Source of the DNA: Lithodes maja
Taxonomy: Eukaryota; Arthropoda; Malacostraca; Decapoda; Lithodidae
Assembly: GCA_037953745.1 (NCBI GenBank)
Contig: JBAKBP010007988.1
Coordinates: 30,963 to 94,962 of the forward strand
DNA length: 64,000 bases
Reading direction: 5' to 3'
Shown: piece by piece, positions 32,980 to 43,599 of the stretch
Position numbering within the stretch: the first letter of the stretch is position 1
Layout: the number at the start of each line of letters is the position of its first letter
Program-made: the position numbers and the translations under genes
Notes under the pieces: generated by a model
The model's input: only the letters and a program-made list of their open reading frames with translations
What the model was told of the DNA's origin: nothing
Databases searched by the model: none

Positions 32980-34883
32980 TAGCCACTTGGCCTCCTGAAT
33001 GTCCATAATGCAAAAGTCAGCGAGGTCGCTAGGTTGCCAATCGTGTCTAAGTGGAAATACCCGACCGGGAGCGATACCGGGTCCGGGCACCACGTTTCCA
33101 ATTGCTGGTACCACAACTGCGCCGGCCACAGGGGCGCGATTAGCGAGACTAAGCCTCGATAATCTCGTAGTTTGTTCACTACGTGGCACATTAGTGACGC
33201 ATCTGGCGGCGGAAACAGATAGATGGAGCTCCATCTGTTCCAGTCTGTCACTAAGGCGTCTGGCCCCCCTGCCGGCGTTTTCGCCCGGCGGGTGAGGTAT
33301 AGAGGGAGTTTGTGAGTCTCCTCGGACGCAAAAAGATCCACTTGTGAATGGGAGAGCTCTGCAATCATTAGGTTGAAAATGGGTTGCTTGAGCTCCCATT
33401 CTACTGTCGTGCTCTGTTTCCGGGACAGAGCGTCTGCCCAGACGTTCGCTACGCCTGGGAGATAAGATGCGTGAAGGTAAATTTCTAGTCTGTTGGCTAG
33501 AGTAAAAATCTCTTCCGACACGTTTAGCAACCTCCTTGACCTCGTTGATCCTTGCTTCTGAATACAGTGAACTGCATTCAGATTGTCCATTCTGAAGGCC
33601 ACCGACTTGCCCCGTAATGCCGGGCCGTGAGCCTGAAGGAAATACAAGGGGACTAGTAATTCTTTGACATTGATGTGAGAGATTTCTAAGTGGGACCAAA
33701 GCCCCTGACCCTGGTGCCCCTGATTTGATTGAAATCCCCAACCTATTGTGCCTGACGCATCCGTGTCTATCCATACCGTTGGTGGAGGAGAAGTCCATGA
33801 CATTATTGAGTGCAACGTTTCCCTCTTTGCCCAGACCGCTAGCAAGGTGTGGATTAATTTCGGGATGGGCCATAATTTTCCCGCCGGTAAGAGCGGGAAA
33901 TATTTGTTGCCTTCCAATATTAATCGTTTTACTTTCAACCGGCCCAACTTGACAGTTAGTTGAATCCAGTTGAGAGAGCCGACCAGAGACTCCCAGACCC
34001 TTCGCGTCGTAGTCAGACTGTGAGGAAACATGAACAGTTTCCTGCGAAACCTGTTGCGATTGTCCACACTCTGACTCAGAGTGAGAGCGGCCGTGTCCCA
34101 GACCAGCCCTATCCACTGAATTACTCGTGAGGGAACAAGGTTTGACTTTACCAGATTTACCTTGAAGCCTAGAGTTTTGACATGATTTAAAATGATATTG
34201 ACATGTTTTATGCATAAATGTTGTGTCTCTGCCACCACCAGCCAGTCGTCCAGATACCACAACACTCTGATCCCCTGTTTTAACAATGGCATCAGGGCTT
34301 GCCGGACTAATTTCGTGAATAATCGAGGTGCTAGGTTCAAACCGAACGGCATCCTTTGAAAAACAAAATTTTGGTGCCTGATCCGTAAGGCCAAAAACCT
34401 TTGAAATCTTTTGTTGACCGATACGTGCCAATAGGCGTCTGTCAGGTCTAGTGAACACATCCAACCTCCCGGCGGAAGTGTTAGCCTGATTTGGTATACT
34501 GTTAACATTCTGAAAGATTCGTTGTGAATGTGAAGGTTCAGGTAAGACAGGTCTACGACCGGCCTCATCTGAACACTGTCCCTTTTGGGAACCAAAAATA
34601 GTTTGGACGTGAATACAGGGTAATTTGGGGGGACCGGGATGATGACATTCTTGGCAATAATTTCCTGGACCAGTGACTCCACCTCTAAAGAAACAAAATT
34701 CGCCGTTGTCGGCTGACGTAAGCGAGGTCGCCGGAGCCACTGCCAAGTGATGCCTTTGCGTGCCACCATCCGTGCCCAAGTGTTTAATGGCCATGCTTGG
34801 TGACACGTTCGGAACGACCCAGTTAGCAGACAAGGGTTCGCCGGCTGTACTACCCTCGGGTCCTCCGGCCTTAAGGTTGGCAC
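32979..34883 (-). CDS. Reverse transcriptase-RNase H of DIRS-B
   Basis: 634 codons. The RT has VPKRDSVQMRPVVDLSYLN near 88-106, SLDLTDAYWHV (motif A Asp), RMPFGLNLAPRLF and YLDDWLVV (Tyr210, Asp212, Asp213). RNase H begins around WIDTDASGTIGWGF (Asp373, Asp375), with FRMDNLNAV and WADALSRKQ further on. The C-terminal block RSSIYLFPPPDASLM matches a conserved DIRS segment. The first codon is GTG; the frame is open back to 34982 with no ATG, so translation may begin internally or by frameshift. No DNA methyltransferase-like domain, as some DIRS elements carry, was recognised. All catalytic residues are present. Confidence 0.9.
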   Translation of the reverse strand: MPTLRPEDPRVVQPANPCLLTGSFRTCHQAWPLNTWARMVARKGITWQWLRRPRLRQPTTANFVSLEVESLVQEIIAKNVIIPVPPNYPVFTSKLFLVPKRDSVQMRPVVDLSYLNLHIHNESFRMLTVYQIRLTLPPGGWMCSLDLTDAYWHVSVNKRFQRFLALRIRHQNFVFQRMPFGLNLAPRLFTKLVRQALMPLLKQGIRVLWYLDDWLVVAETQHLCIKHVNIILNHVKTLGFKVNLVKSNLVPSRVIQWIGLVWDTAALTLSQSVDNRNRFRRKLFMFPHSLTTTRRVWESLVGSLNWIQLTVKLGRLKVKRLILEGNKYFPLLPAGKLWPIPKLIHTLLAVWAKRETLHSIMSWTSPPPTVWIDTDASGTIGWGFQSNQGHQGQGLWSHLEISHINVKELLVPLYFLQAHGPALRGKSVAFRMDNLNAVHCIQKQGSTRSRRLLNVSEEIFTLANRLEIYLHASYLPGVANVWADALSRKQSTTVEWELKQPIFNLMIAELSHSQVDLFASEETHKLPLYLTRRAKTPAGGPDALVTDWNRWSSIYLFPPPDASLMCHVVNKLRDYRGLVSLIAPLWPAQLWYQQLETWCPDPVSLPVGYFHLDTIGNLATSLTFALWTFRRPSG

Positions 34884-35078
34884 CGGGAGTGAGAGAGACT
34901 TTAGTTTTTTGATGGTGGGGTTGGTGGTGCTGGACGCTTTGCCGGCTGGCTGGTGTTGGCCGACGACTGGCCCTGGCCTGGCTTATGCTGGCCGCGTCCT
35001 CTCTGACCTGAAAACCTACTCTGTCTATGCCTGTACTGACCTTGGGGGGAGTGGGAAGACTTAGGCGGAAGAAAGGGT

Positions 35079-37514
35079 TTAGAACCCCCCCGGCTGAGCT
35101 TTAGTAGTTGGCCTGGGTTTGGGGAAGGTAAATGTAGGTTTCTTAGAAGGGGTGGGACTGTGCTTAAAAGCCTGTGCCATATTGACCACCGTTCGCCACA
35201 CTTCAGGGGACATTAGAGAGGGAGTAAGCACTGGTGACATGACCACCTGATTCGCAATGCGATCAGGTAGCTTGCGAACTAAAGACATTCTGAGATCTTG
35301 TCTTGCTCGTACCGCCTCAAGCAAGGCGGTGCGTATGTCACCCAAGGATTGGATTGACGACTGGAGGAGCAGTCGCCGGGACAATTCAACCGATCTTCTG
35401 GCATCCGCATCTGCGATTGCCTGAGTGGACCGCAGTAAAGACTTAGCTACCTGTTGAGACACTATGTACTGGGAGAACAGGCGAAAAGCTTTCCCCCTGA
35501 GCCTAAATTCTCTGTCTAGGTGAGTAGGAGTAGGGGTAGTGAAAGGGTCTTTTAGCTCACAAAGATTAATTTTAGGGGCAGCTAGGAAAGAAAACAAAGC
35601 TGACGGGACTCCGCCTGCAGACCCTACAGGCATGGAGAACCACGAATGAGTATCTTGAGGGATCTGGTGGGAAGATTTCGAAGTAAATGTGGTTGCAAAG
35701 TTTTGAGCCTCTATTTCCCAATCTACCCAAGGTCCTGGACCCAACTGCCCCACCTTCAAAACTGGATTAGCTGCTTCGTCTGTGACGGTCTGTAAATCAA
35801 GTTCAGGAGTGAGAGCTGACAGAGTCTTAATATCATTAAACCCATCCAGCTTAGACCAGTCTGAAAATAGTTTTGAAGCTGAGGCAGGGGGTAAAGCTGG
35901 CTTAGTAGCATACACAAAATAGTCCTGGTGATAATAACTAGGTATAGCCTTGATGTTTACGTCTAGTACATTTCCCAAATTATCCAAGGCCCTTAATTTC
36001 TTTGATTTATTGCCTTGGATGACTCACTCACTCGGTACTGGGAGTTCCCCTGACAAGGTAGGTTGGGCTAGCTCTGGTTTAGTGGGGGTCAAAAGGACCC
36101 AAGACTCGTCTGGTCCATAAAGCAAGGGCATGGCTACCTTTCTGATAGGTGCCTTGTCTAGAGGGGGTGGATTGACATCCGTGATGACCCTGACATTTGA
36201 AGTTGTCAATGCCGCCGTAGCAGGCTTAGTAGCTACTGATGTTGACAGAGTGGGGGGGTTAGGGATCTTAGATAAAGCAATCGAAATCATCAGAGGCCGT
36301 ACCGTAGAACTTGTCGTGGGAGCCCCCAAATCCATTGTGGGGGTTTCCTGTTGTTGGCCAAAAAATTTAGATAAAGCCTGAGTAAGCAGCCCATTAATTT
36401 CTTGCGCAGTAACAAATTGATTTGAAGATGAACTTACAGGTGAATCATTAATATCCTGCGCGGCGTCTAAGCCTGAGCCTGACTCTTGCCCTTCCATCTC
36501 CGAAATTATTGAAGCCTCGTCTTTCTCTTCCTGAGAAGATCCCTCCGAAGCTGGGGTACCTTGTTGCCAAGACAAGTCAGGAATAGAGGATGGGATCGCC
36601 GCGTCCCTGTGGACATCAGCTACTGTGTGACTCATTTGAGTCGGACGTGGGTGGTCAGACCCTGGCTGAGCAAACCGCCAAACACCGAGGCCCTGGCCTA
36701 CACTCTCTTGAGAGTCTGACACATTATCAAGAACTGAACCCCCTGAACTTTCCAATTCCAGGGTTAAAATATTAATGGGTAAATCCTCTTTAAGGACAGG
36801 CACCGCACTGGACCCTTGAGACCTAACACAAACTCTGTCTGGGGTAGAGGTACGATGAGAGGCACTAGAAACTGGTGAATGTAGGGAGGACTTTCGTTTG
36901 TGTGAATCCTTTTTGGAGGATTTATGGCTACGGTGTGACCGTGAACTATTCTTTGATTTAGAGGATTCATCGCCGTGACCACTGGTGGAACTTTCCGTCC
37001 TACTCTTCTTACTCGCCGGTGAAGAGGCAAGACTAGATGACTGTCGTCTGAGAGGTGACCTAGACCGAGATCTCGCCCGAGATGATGAGGCGGATGCCGG
37101 GGGTGTAGGCTCTCGTGGACGTTTGGGTGTAGCCGCAGAAGATACAGAACCCTGACCAGTCTCCGCCGGCTTATGACTCGTGACTCTAGAGGAACGTTTA
37201 GGGGGAGGGTGTTCAAATAGCAATTTATCCCAAAGAGGGACGTTGTCACATTGAAGTGATTTATGTGCAACAATCGTAGTGTAGGCTGACATCTGTTGCC
37301 TTACTTCTCTTAACGCTACTGCCGCGGTCTTATCATTGTCGCAAAGGACCTTTACAGCTAATTGGGAGCAAAAAGAACAATTACGCATAACCCAGAGACC
37401 CCTTGAACGGTCTAGACATTTAACACACCTTATGCAAAGGATATGCGCAAAAATAGGGATACCGGCACAAGCAGGGGTAGTGCATAAAGCAAAGACTGGG
37501 GCCACGGTAGCCAT
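35079..37514 (-). pseudogene. Gag of DIRS-B with one in-frame TGA
   Basis: An ATG at 37512-37514 opens 496 codons to TGA (36024-36026). The same frame continues without another stop to 35079, giving about 810 codons in all. The N-terminus (residues 11-52) has paired cysteines (CTTPAC, CIRCVKC, CSFC) typical of a zinc-binding module. Then come an Arg/Ser block (SSRARSRSRSPLRR), a Ser/Pro-rich acidic middle and a helical C-terminal part after the stop (AIADADARRSVELSRR). It presumably packages element RNA. The single stop may be a nonsense mutation or a readthrough signal; gag alone cannot tell. Typed as pseudogene conservatively. Confidence 0.7.
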
Positions 37515-39263
37515 GACAGAGACTGGTGGGGAAAACTACCGCCGGGTCTGTATTGGTCCGCCGGAGCCCAGCTTTGGAAAAAAAGAAAATTTCCAGGAAT
37601 TAATGCTCATAAGGTTAATCCAACATGTTCGCACACAAGTGTTAATAACCCACCGGATAACGAGATGTAATGACACAACGATCACAGCTCGCTACGCGGC
37701 GGGGTTCAGAATATCTAAACAAATCTTTTGAAGAAAGTGAAGAATACCCTCTGCCATAATATCGGTCCAGCATGGCGATTATAGTCTTTCTGGTGGTGAC
37801 TGTCTCAAGATTCAATTTTGGAACAAAAACAACCCCCCATAAAGATGCCGGCCCTTGAAATATTTTTTGTATAATAACACAGGGCAGGCTGACACGAGAT
37901 CTGATTTCTAACGAATTGTCACAAAAAGATCGCCGTAAGTTTGAAGGCGGCGATACCTAAATGTATCACTAAATTAAGTAGTTAAATCGAAATTGAATTT
38001 GTAAATTCCTTATTTCCTCCAACTAGGAGCACGAAAAAACGATATTAACCCTAATTGAACCTTCAATTGCCGTAAGTATAAAGGCGGCGATACATAAAGT
38101 ATCGCTTAAAAATGGAATGGTTAATTTACTGAATGACTTAGTTGTTTATCCCACCCTTCCAAGGTACACTCGCCGGGTGAGATGTCAAAACGTTAACCCC
38201 ATAAGTTCCTGTCCCCACTTCTTTGTAAAAGATCGCCGGGGAGGAAAGCCCTTAACATCAGCTAGGTTTTTCATGTGGTTTTGTAAAACCTGGTAGAAAA
38301 ACTACATAACGTATGTTCGCAAGAACAACGTTTTATAGATGGGAACAGCCAATCCGCCGGGAATCAAAGGGGGCCTGAAACCAGGCACCAACAGAGACGC
38401 AGTCCTGGAGAGCCACAGACACCTCATCGCCGGGGACACAAGCCTGTGTTAAAACCACGTGTGGCCCAACACTGCTCTCGGCCGGGTTTTTTTCATGGTG
38501 AAACCGAGAAAAAACCCGCCGGAAGGACACCCACCCCGATCAGACACCATCTGAACGTACACTGGACACGAGGGAAGCCACGCACGACTAACCTAAGTCC
38601 ACACAATAATCCGTGGAATTAGCCAATACACAACTAAACCAGGAAACAAACATAGTCCGAGGAATTAGCCAATACACAACTAAAACCCGGATACACATGA
38701 CACAGTAGGGCATATTTATACATAATAAACAATAACACTTGTACATGTGGCAAAGCTACGAGCGGCTGGCTAGGCCTAAGTAGACAGTATAGGAAATGTT
38801 GAAATATACACAAAACACTGGAAATATCACAACAGGAACCACCGCCAACACACCACTGTAGCAAAACTTCCGACAAAGGGAAGACTGACTCGGGACCCAG
38901 AAAAAACTTCACTAAGTGAAGAAAAATACACAGGGAACGTCAGAAAGCAAAGCTTACCTCATCAGAAAGATAAAAGGCAGCAACGATTAACGCGTAATGA
39001 AAGCCGCCTGCATCACAAGCTAACTAACTGTGAAAAAGTTCACATGTCCACAACAGGACCACGAGGGTACATCCGAAATAGATGCCCCAAACACACGACT
39101 CCAAATACACTGCACTGCGGGCAACCAGCCCAGGACACTCCTGCTACGCATATCCTAACCTTACTCGATACATCCCGGAGTAAACAAATGAGAAAAAACT
39201 CACTAGGGACGCAACAAATGCGGAACCAGCGGAGCGTGGGGAGACACGTCCGGGCAGGCTGAG

Positions 39264-39575
39264 CGCAGAGCAGAGAAGGAGGAATGACGCCTGAATCAGC
39301 GTCTGGTCAGAGATCCACACAAGTACATCCACGATATGATGGAAAGCTTATTAGATAGTTATTCTTATTTTCTTTTTGTTTTTATTTTTTACGAAGTTTT
39401 TTCGTAGTGAGAACCCAATTCATAATGACTGAAGCCATGAGTGAGGTCGCGTGCGCTCATGATGAAGGCTCCTCAGTTTTTAAATGCTCTGCGCGGTAGA
39501 TTCAAACTACGGCGGATTAGTGTTTGAAGAGGATGCCTTATGTAATAGGCATGTTCGTCAATGATGGAGGGGCCA
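39264..39575 (-). repeat. Right inverted terminal repeat of DIRS-B
   Basis: Reverse complement of 30981-31291. It ends shortly before the ...aataaat terminus at 39584, where piggyBac sequence resumes. Confidence 0.9.
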
Positions 39576-39672
39576 CTAATAAATTCATATGATTAGAACC
39601 TATAGAAATATATAAATCAGTGAAAAAAGACACAATAAATTGTATATAAAACGTTTACAAATCATATAACTA

Positions 39673-40375
39673 AGTGAAAGTGACACAAGACCTAATATTT
39701 GATGGCCAAAGTATAATAAACACCTGTGATAACGAATAATCAGTGCCTAATACAACAATAACCTACCTCAATTACTAATAAAATGTACGGTATCGAGTGA
39801 AAATGAGCATTATCAGTGACAGTGACACTCTCTAAAGCATATTTGTCAAAGTGAAAGTGACACAAGACCTAATATTTGATGGCCAAAGTATAATAAACAC
39901 CTGTGATAACGAATAATCAGTGCCTAATACAACAATAACCTACCTCAATTACTAATAAAATGTACGGTATCGAGTGAAAATGAGCATTATCAGTGACAGT
40001 GACACTCTCTAAAGCATATTTGTCAAAGTGAAAGTGACACAAGACCTAATATTTGATGGCCAAAGTATAATAAACACCTGTGATAACGAATAATCAGTGC
40101 CTAATACAACAATAACCTACCTCAATTACTAATAAAATGTACGGTATCGAGTGAAAATGAGCATTATCAGTGACAGTGACACTCTAAAGCATATTTATCA
40201 AAGTGAAAGTGACACAAGACACAATACTTGATGACCAAAGAATAATAAACACCTGTAATAACGAATATTCAGTGCCTAATACAACAATAACCTACCTCAA
40301 TTACTAATAAAATGTACGGTATCGAGTGAAAATTAGCAATATCAGTGACAGTGATACCCTAATAAACATATTTTA
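39673..40375 (+). repeat. Four 177-bp tandem units in the piggyBac 3' region, copy 1
   Basis: Units start agtgaaagtgacacaagacc at 39673, 39850, 40027 and 40202. The last is more diverged. Copy 2 carries the reversed array at about 59275-59990, so it belongs to the transposon. Subterminal repeats often bind transposase; that role here is inference. Confidence 0.88.
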
Positions 40376-40909
40376 TATAATTGGCCTCAAAATAACTAGA
40401 AAAATATCAAATAAACATCACATTCTCAATATCAAACACTAAAATCGTCTAAGGGAGATAAATACTTTGGCGCGACGAGCGGCTAGGTGCGTTGTAGCCA
40501 TGGCCGGGGCGACACGTCCGAACGCGGGAAGAATTTGCCGCCGAAAAGCACTCGTCTTCCCGCGCTCACCATTATGCAACCAGAGGGGCTAGAGACCTCT
40601 ACTGAACGCCATTCGACAGAGGAAGGTTTGTGGAACATTATTCTTTTTTATTCACAACATTACATGCCATATTCATTGACTTACAGAGTAGTTAACATAG
40701 CCCAAAGATTGTCAAAACACCCGGTACCGCAGCACAGTCGCAAGCTATAGCCCCCGGGGCTGGAGGGTTAACATAGGTTTCAATGGGAAATAGACTTAGG
40801 TCGTACCAAGCTCACCCATCTTGTACCCAATGATTAAAGGATACTCACTTTGATCCACAATGACTGCTTCACCAAGCTCCAGGTACAGTCCAAAGCAGTG
40901 GACATCAAG

Positions 40910-41170
40910 TACACTCGGATACCATAGTCTCTAGCCCACTGAGGAGAATTTGTGGACTCCAATGTTTTTCTCTATGTAATTATATCTACCCGGATTGATT
41001 TTTGGATAGAACTTGTTTTTTAATAAATAATGTAGGCTATATAGTTTTGTAGTTGATTTATAGACAATTCTATTCATATATTCGTTTCCAGAGACATGCT
41101 TCCATAACTAAAAATAAGTGAAGTCCACGAATTTGTATGAGTGGGCTAGAGACTATGGTATCTGAGTGTA
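40910..41170. mobile_element. MITE with TA ends and ~30-bp inverted repeats
   Basis: cactcggataccatagtctc (40912) pairs with gagactatggtatctgagtg ending at 41168, extending through the adjacent ctagcccact/agtgggctag. TA lies at both outer edges. About 260 bp and non-coding, compatible with a Tc1/mariner-type MITE. Confidence 0.75.
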
Positions 41171-41465
41171 CATTCCAAAGGTAAATCCAGGTGTCACTTG
41201 TGCCATATCATCATCCCCTCCCCTATGAACCATTCTTAGAACTCCTTTTAGAACCACTTATAACACATTAATCATGATTATCTGCACTTTTCTCTAAAAA
41301 AAATCCTTATTAAACATGATTTTCTTCACTTTATCCTCAACCAATGAACCATTCTTAGAACCACTTAGAACACATTAAGTCAGATTAATATGAGCAGGAA
41401 AAGAAAATGACATGAAATAGAGTTCAGTCGCACTAAGGTTTTCTCCCTTATCCAACACACACAAA

Positions 41466-41590
41466 AGTGATCTACCTTGTGTGAGAGGGATTTGCCTTAT
41501 GTTAGAGGGATCTGTCTTGCGTTACAGGGATCTGCCTTGTGTTACAGGGATCTGCCTTGTGTTACAGGGATCTGCCTTGTGTGGGACAAT
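41466..41590. repeat. 20-bp tandem repeat
   Basis: About six copies of acagggatctgccttgtgtt. The central three (41524-41583) are identical and the outer ones degenerate. No flanking genes, and no spacers as in a CRISPR array. Confidence 0.8.
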
Positions 41591-41901
41591 CGGCTTTTTG
41601 CAGTCTCCCATGTTCTTATATTTCGCCTTTCTTGGTTAATGGCAGCACTGCTTTCTTCCTCGATCGAGTGGAAATCCGCGGATAACGCATACTTTTTGCG
41701 CGGATAAAAAGTAATGGGATATTTAGGGGTGAGCGCGGATAACGGGAGTGCACTGATACAGTGATTTCTTATGGAAAATGATTGCCAAGAAAGCAGGGAT
41801 AAGTTCTGACAAATGAAGGAGAACTTCGGACGTACGTTCGTGGCTTCATTATTGCTGCTTATTCCTGTCCGATATTTTAGTGCAAAATGCACAGAGAATA
41901 T

Positions 41902-41982
41902 CTTTGCGCAGTGGCAGTATCGTAACCAATGGAGTTAGAGGTTTTGCCATCTGCGTATAAAGTAAACGGTATTGGGAAAAGT
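41902..41982 (+). ncRNA. U4 snRNA-like rearranged fragment
   Basis: 41902-41930 reads ctttgcgcagtggcagtatc then gtaaccaat, which matches the conserved 5' end of U4 snRNA with one change. The next U4 bases do not follow. Instead the complement of another conserved U4 block, acttttcccaatacc, lies on the opposite strand at 41968-41982. The arrangement is 5' end plus inverted middle, so this is a retroposed or rearranged pseudogene and not a working snRNA. U4 sequence is from general knowledge, not a search. Confidence 0.6.
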
Positions 41983-42185
41983 GAACTTTCAACGCACCTC
42001 TGTGGCTTACCGTAACGTGGTTACGGTAAGCAAGTCCTATCCCGCCTTCTCGAGGTAACTTTGTTAGTTCACCGTCCTAGTTTTAATCCCCCCCTTTAAA
42101 TTTCTTATCTTTTATTTTTACCTGACGGTGGAACTAAAGGGGGTTCAGTAGACCAAAAAGTAAAGAAGAAATTATGGCCCTTATT

Positions 42186-42654
42186 GAGAATGTAAAACTA
42201 TTGAACAAACTTAAAAGTAGGCCTATACTGTATGTTATTTGTTCTACAGTGTATATATAATCTGTGAATCAAGAATGTAAAACTATTGAACAAACTTAAA
42301 AGTAGGCCTATACTGTATGTTATTTGTTCTACAGTGTATATATAATCTGTGAATCAAGAATGTAAAACTATTGAACAAACTTAAAAGTAGGCCTATACTG
42401 TATGTTATTTGTTCTACAGTGTATATATAATCTGTGAATCAAGAATGTAAAACTATTGAACAAACTTAAAAGTAGGCCTATGCTGTATGTTATTTGTTCT
42501 ACAGTGTATATATAATCTGTGAATCAAGAATGTAAAACTATTGAACAAACTTAAAAGTAGGCCTATAGTGTATGTTATTTGTTCTTCAGTGTATATATAA
42601 TCTGTGAATCAAGAATGTAAAACTATTGAACAAACTTAAAAGTAGGCCTATACT
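42186..42654. repeat. 85-bp tandem repeat, target of DIRS-A copy 2
   Basis: Units beginning aagaatgtaaaactattgaa at 42271, 42356, 42441, 42526 and 42611, with a first partial unit from 42186. The unit occurs once in the GATA-ended repeat at 10898, so this is a local expansion. The last unit is cut at 42654 after ggcctatact and continues at 54279 with gtatgttattt. Confidence 0.92.
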
Positions 42655-43069
42655 GGGAGGTTTGACGTACCTCCCAACCTACCAAGTAGGAAAACCTACT
42701 ATTTGGTAGTAGTCTTGGAAAATCCAACGTCAAGGCTATTAACCTAATTGCAATGACGACTTGTCTATTTTGACTGCTATGTCGTCATTCCAACCGCGGT
42801 TAAAAAGAAAACGTCTAGAGTCTACTCCTTATCTTGCTCTAGGAGACGTTGTACCGGTACATTAACCAAAACTACCACCGAAGGTGAAAAAAGCATAGAA
42901 GAGAAGAAAAAGGGGTTTACCTTAGTTACCGCTTAAGGCCCATCCCGTGTTCCGTCATGTGCAGATCCCTGTCGAACGTGCGCATGAGCGACCCTCTCTT
43001 GTTATCACATCTCACGTCAGCAGAAGAACGCGGATGGGCAGGGGTCCGGCGTGAGGGAGGGTATTATGT

Positions 43070-43183
43070 ACGTTGGATTTTCCAAGACTACTACCAAATA
43101 GTAGGTTTTCCTATTTGGTAGGTTGGGAGGTACGTCAAACCTCCCAATTTGTTAGTAGTCTTGGCAAATCCAACGTCAAGGCT
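43070..43183 (+). repeat. Internal complementary region of DIRS-A copy 2
   Basis: Identical in design to 677-790: complement of the left end joined to complement of the right end at cctccc|aatttg. Confidence 0.88.
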
Positions 43184-43599
43184 GCATAACAAATAGGAGG
43201 AGGACATCCAAGCCCAACCTACCAAAAAAACCAATGCATAAAACAAAAGTATGAATGACAAAGACACAATTTAAACAAGAGAGTCTAATAAAAGAGTGAA
43301 AAACTGAGGAGTAGCTAAAAAGAACAGTTTTAACACATGCCCGTCATTCATAGTAATGCAAAAACATAGACTTGTCTGAAACCAAAAAGGTACTGTACCC
43401 AAAATCCCTTTCCTCAAAAACCAACAAAAACACTGAACACAAGAACAAAACACATTTTCAATGTGGCAAAAACACTTATGTACTGGAACAATACATAATC
43501 CCAAACTTGCAATCCAGTGTTGCAAACCCGTACACCCCCCCCCCCCCCCCCTTTGTCATATAAAACAAAGGAAAAGAACGAGGGACAAGGGGGGAAGAC

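Larger units (their letters stand above)
30935..39584 (-). mobile_element. DIRS-type retrotransposon, family B, inside piggyBac copy 1
   Basis: Inverted terminal repeats lie at 30981-31291 and 39264-39575, with an internal complementary region at 31356-31463 that joins both ends (cctata|atttattag). The flanks gtgacat and tcatatgattag are continuous in piggyBac copy 2 (near 60080 reversed) and the third copy (near 63840), so the insertion made no target duplication, as expected of recombinase-driven insertion. Coding on minus in order: gag (one in-frame TGA), RT-RNase H, and recombinase in an overlapping frame. Composition is ordinary, unlike family A. The enzymes look intact. Confidence 0.93.
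27673..40771 (+). mobile_element. piggyBac-like DNA transposon copy 1, split by DIRS-B
   Basis: TTAA at 27673-27676 and 40768-40771 flank ends cccctccaacccgg... and ...ccggggctggaggg, which resemble each other as inverted termini. Without the DIRS-B insertion (30935-39584) it is about 4.4 kb, matching copy 2. It contains a direct repeat of aacccggaagggctcttgaa in its 5' end, the transposase frame, an AT-rich 3' region and four 177-bp tandem units (39673-40375). The transposase is broken, so it is now non-autonomous. Confidence 0.9.
40772..42185. other. Non-coding interval right of piggyBac copy 1
   Basis: No gene. It contains the MITE at 40910-41170, a 20-bp tandem repeat and a U4-like sequence, listed separately. 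The remainder is AT-rich with no recognised feature; near 41690-41740 ggataa words repeat irregularly. Confidence 0.55.

Noticed and set aside
41902..42050. Functional U4 snRNA gene
   Set aside because: Homology stops after about 30 nt and the second block is on the other strand.
42186..42654. CRISPR array
   Set aside because: The 85-bp units are contiguous, without variable spacers, in a eukaryotic repeat context. The same holds for 41466-41590 and 39673-40375.
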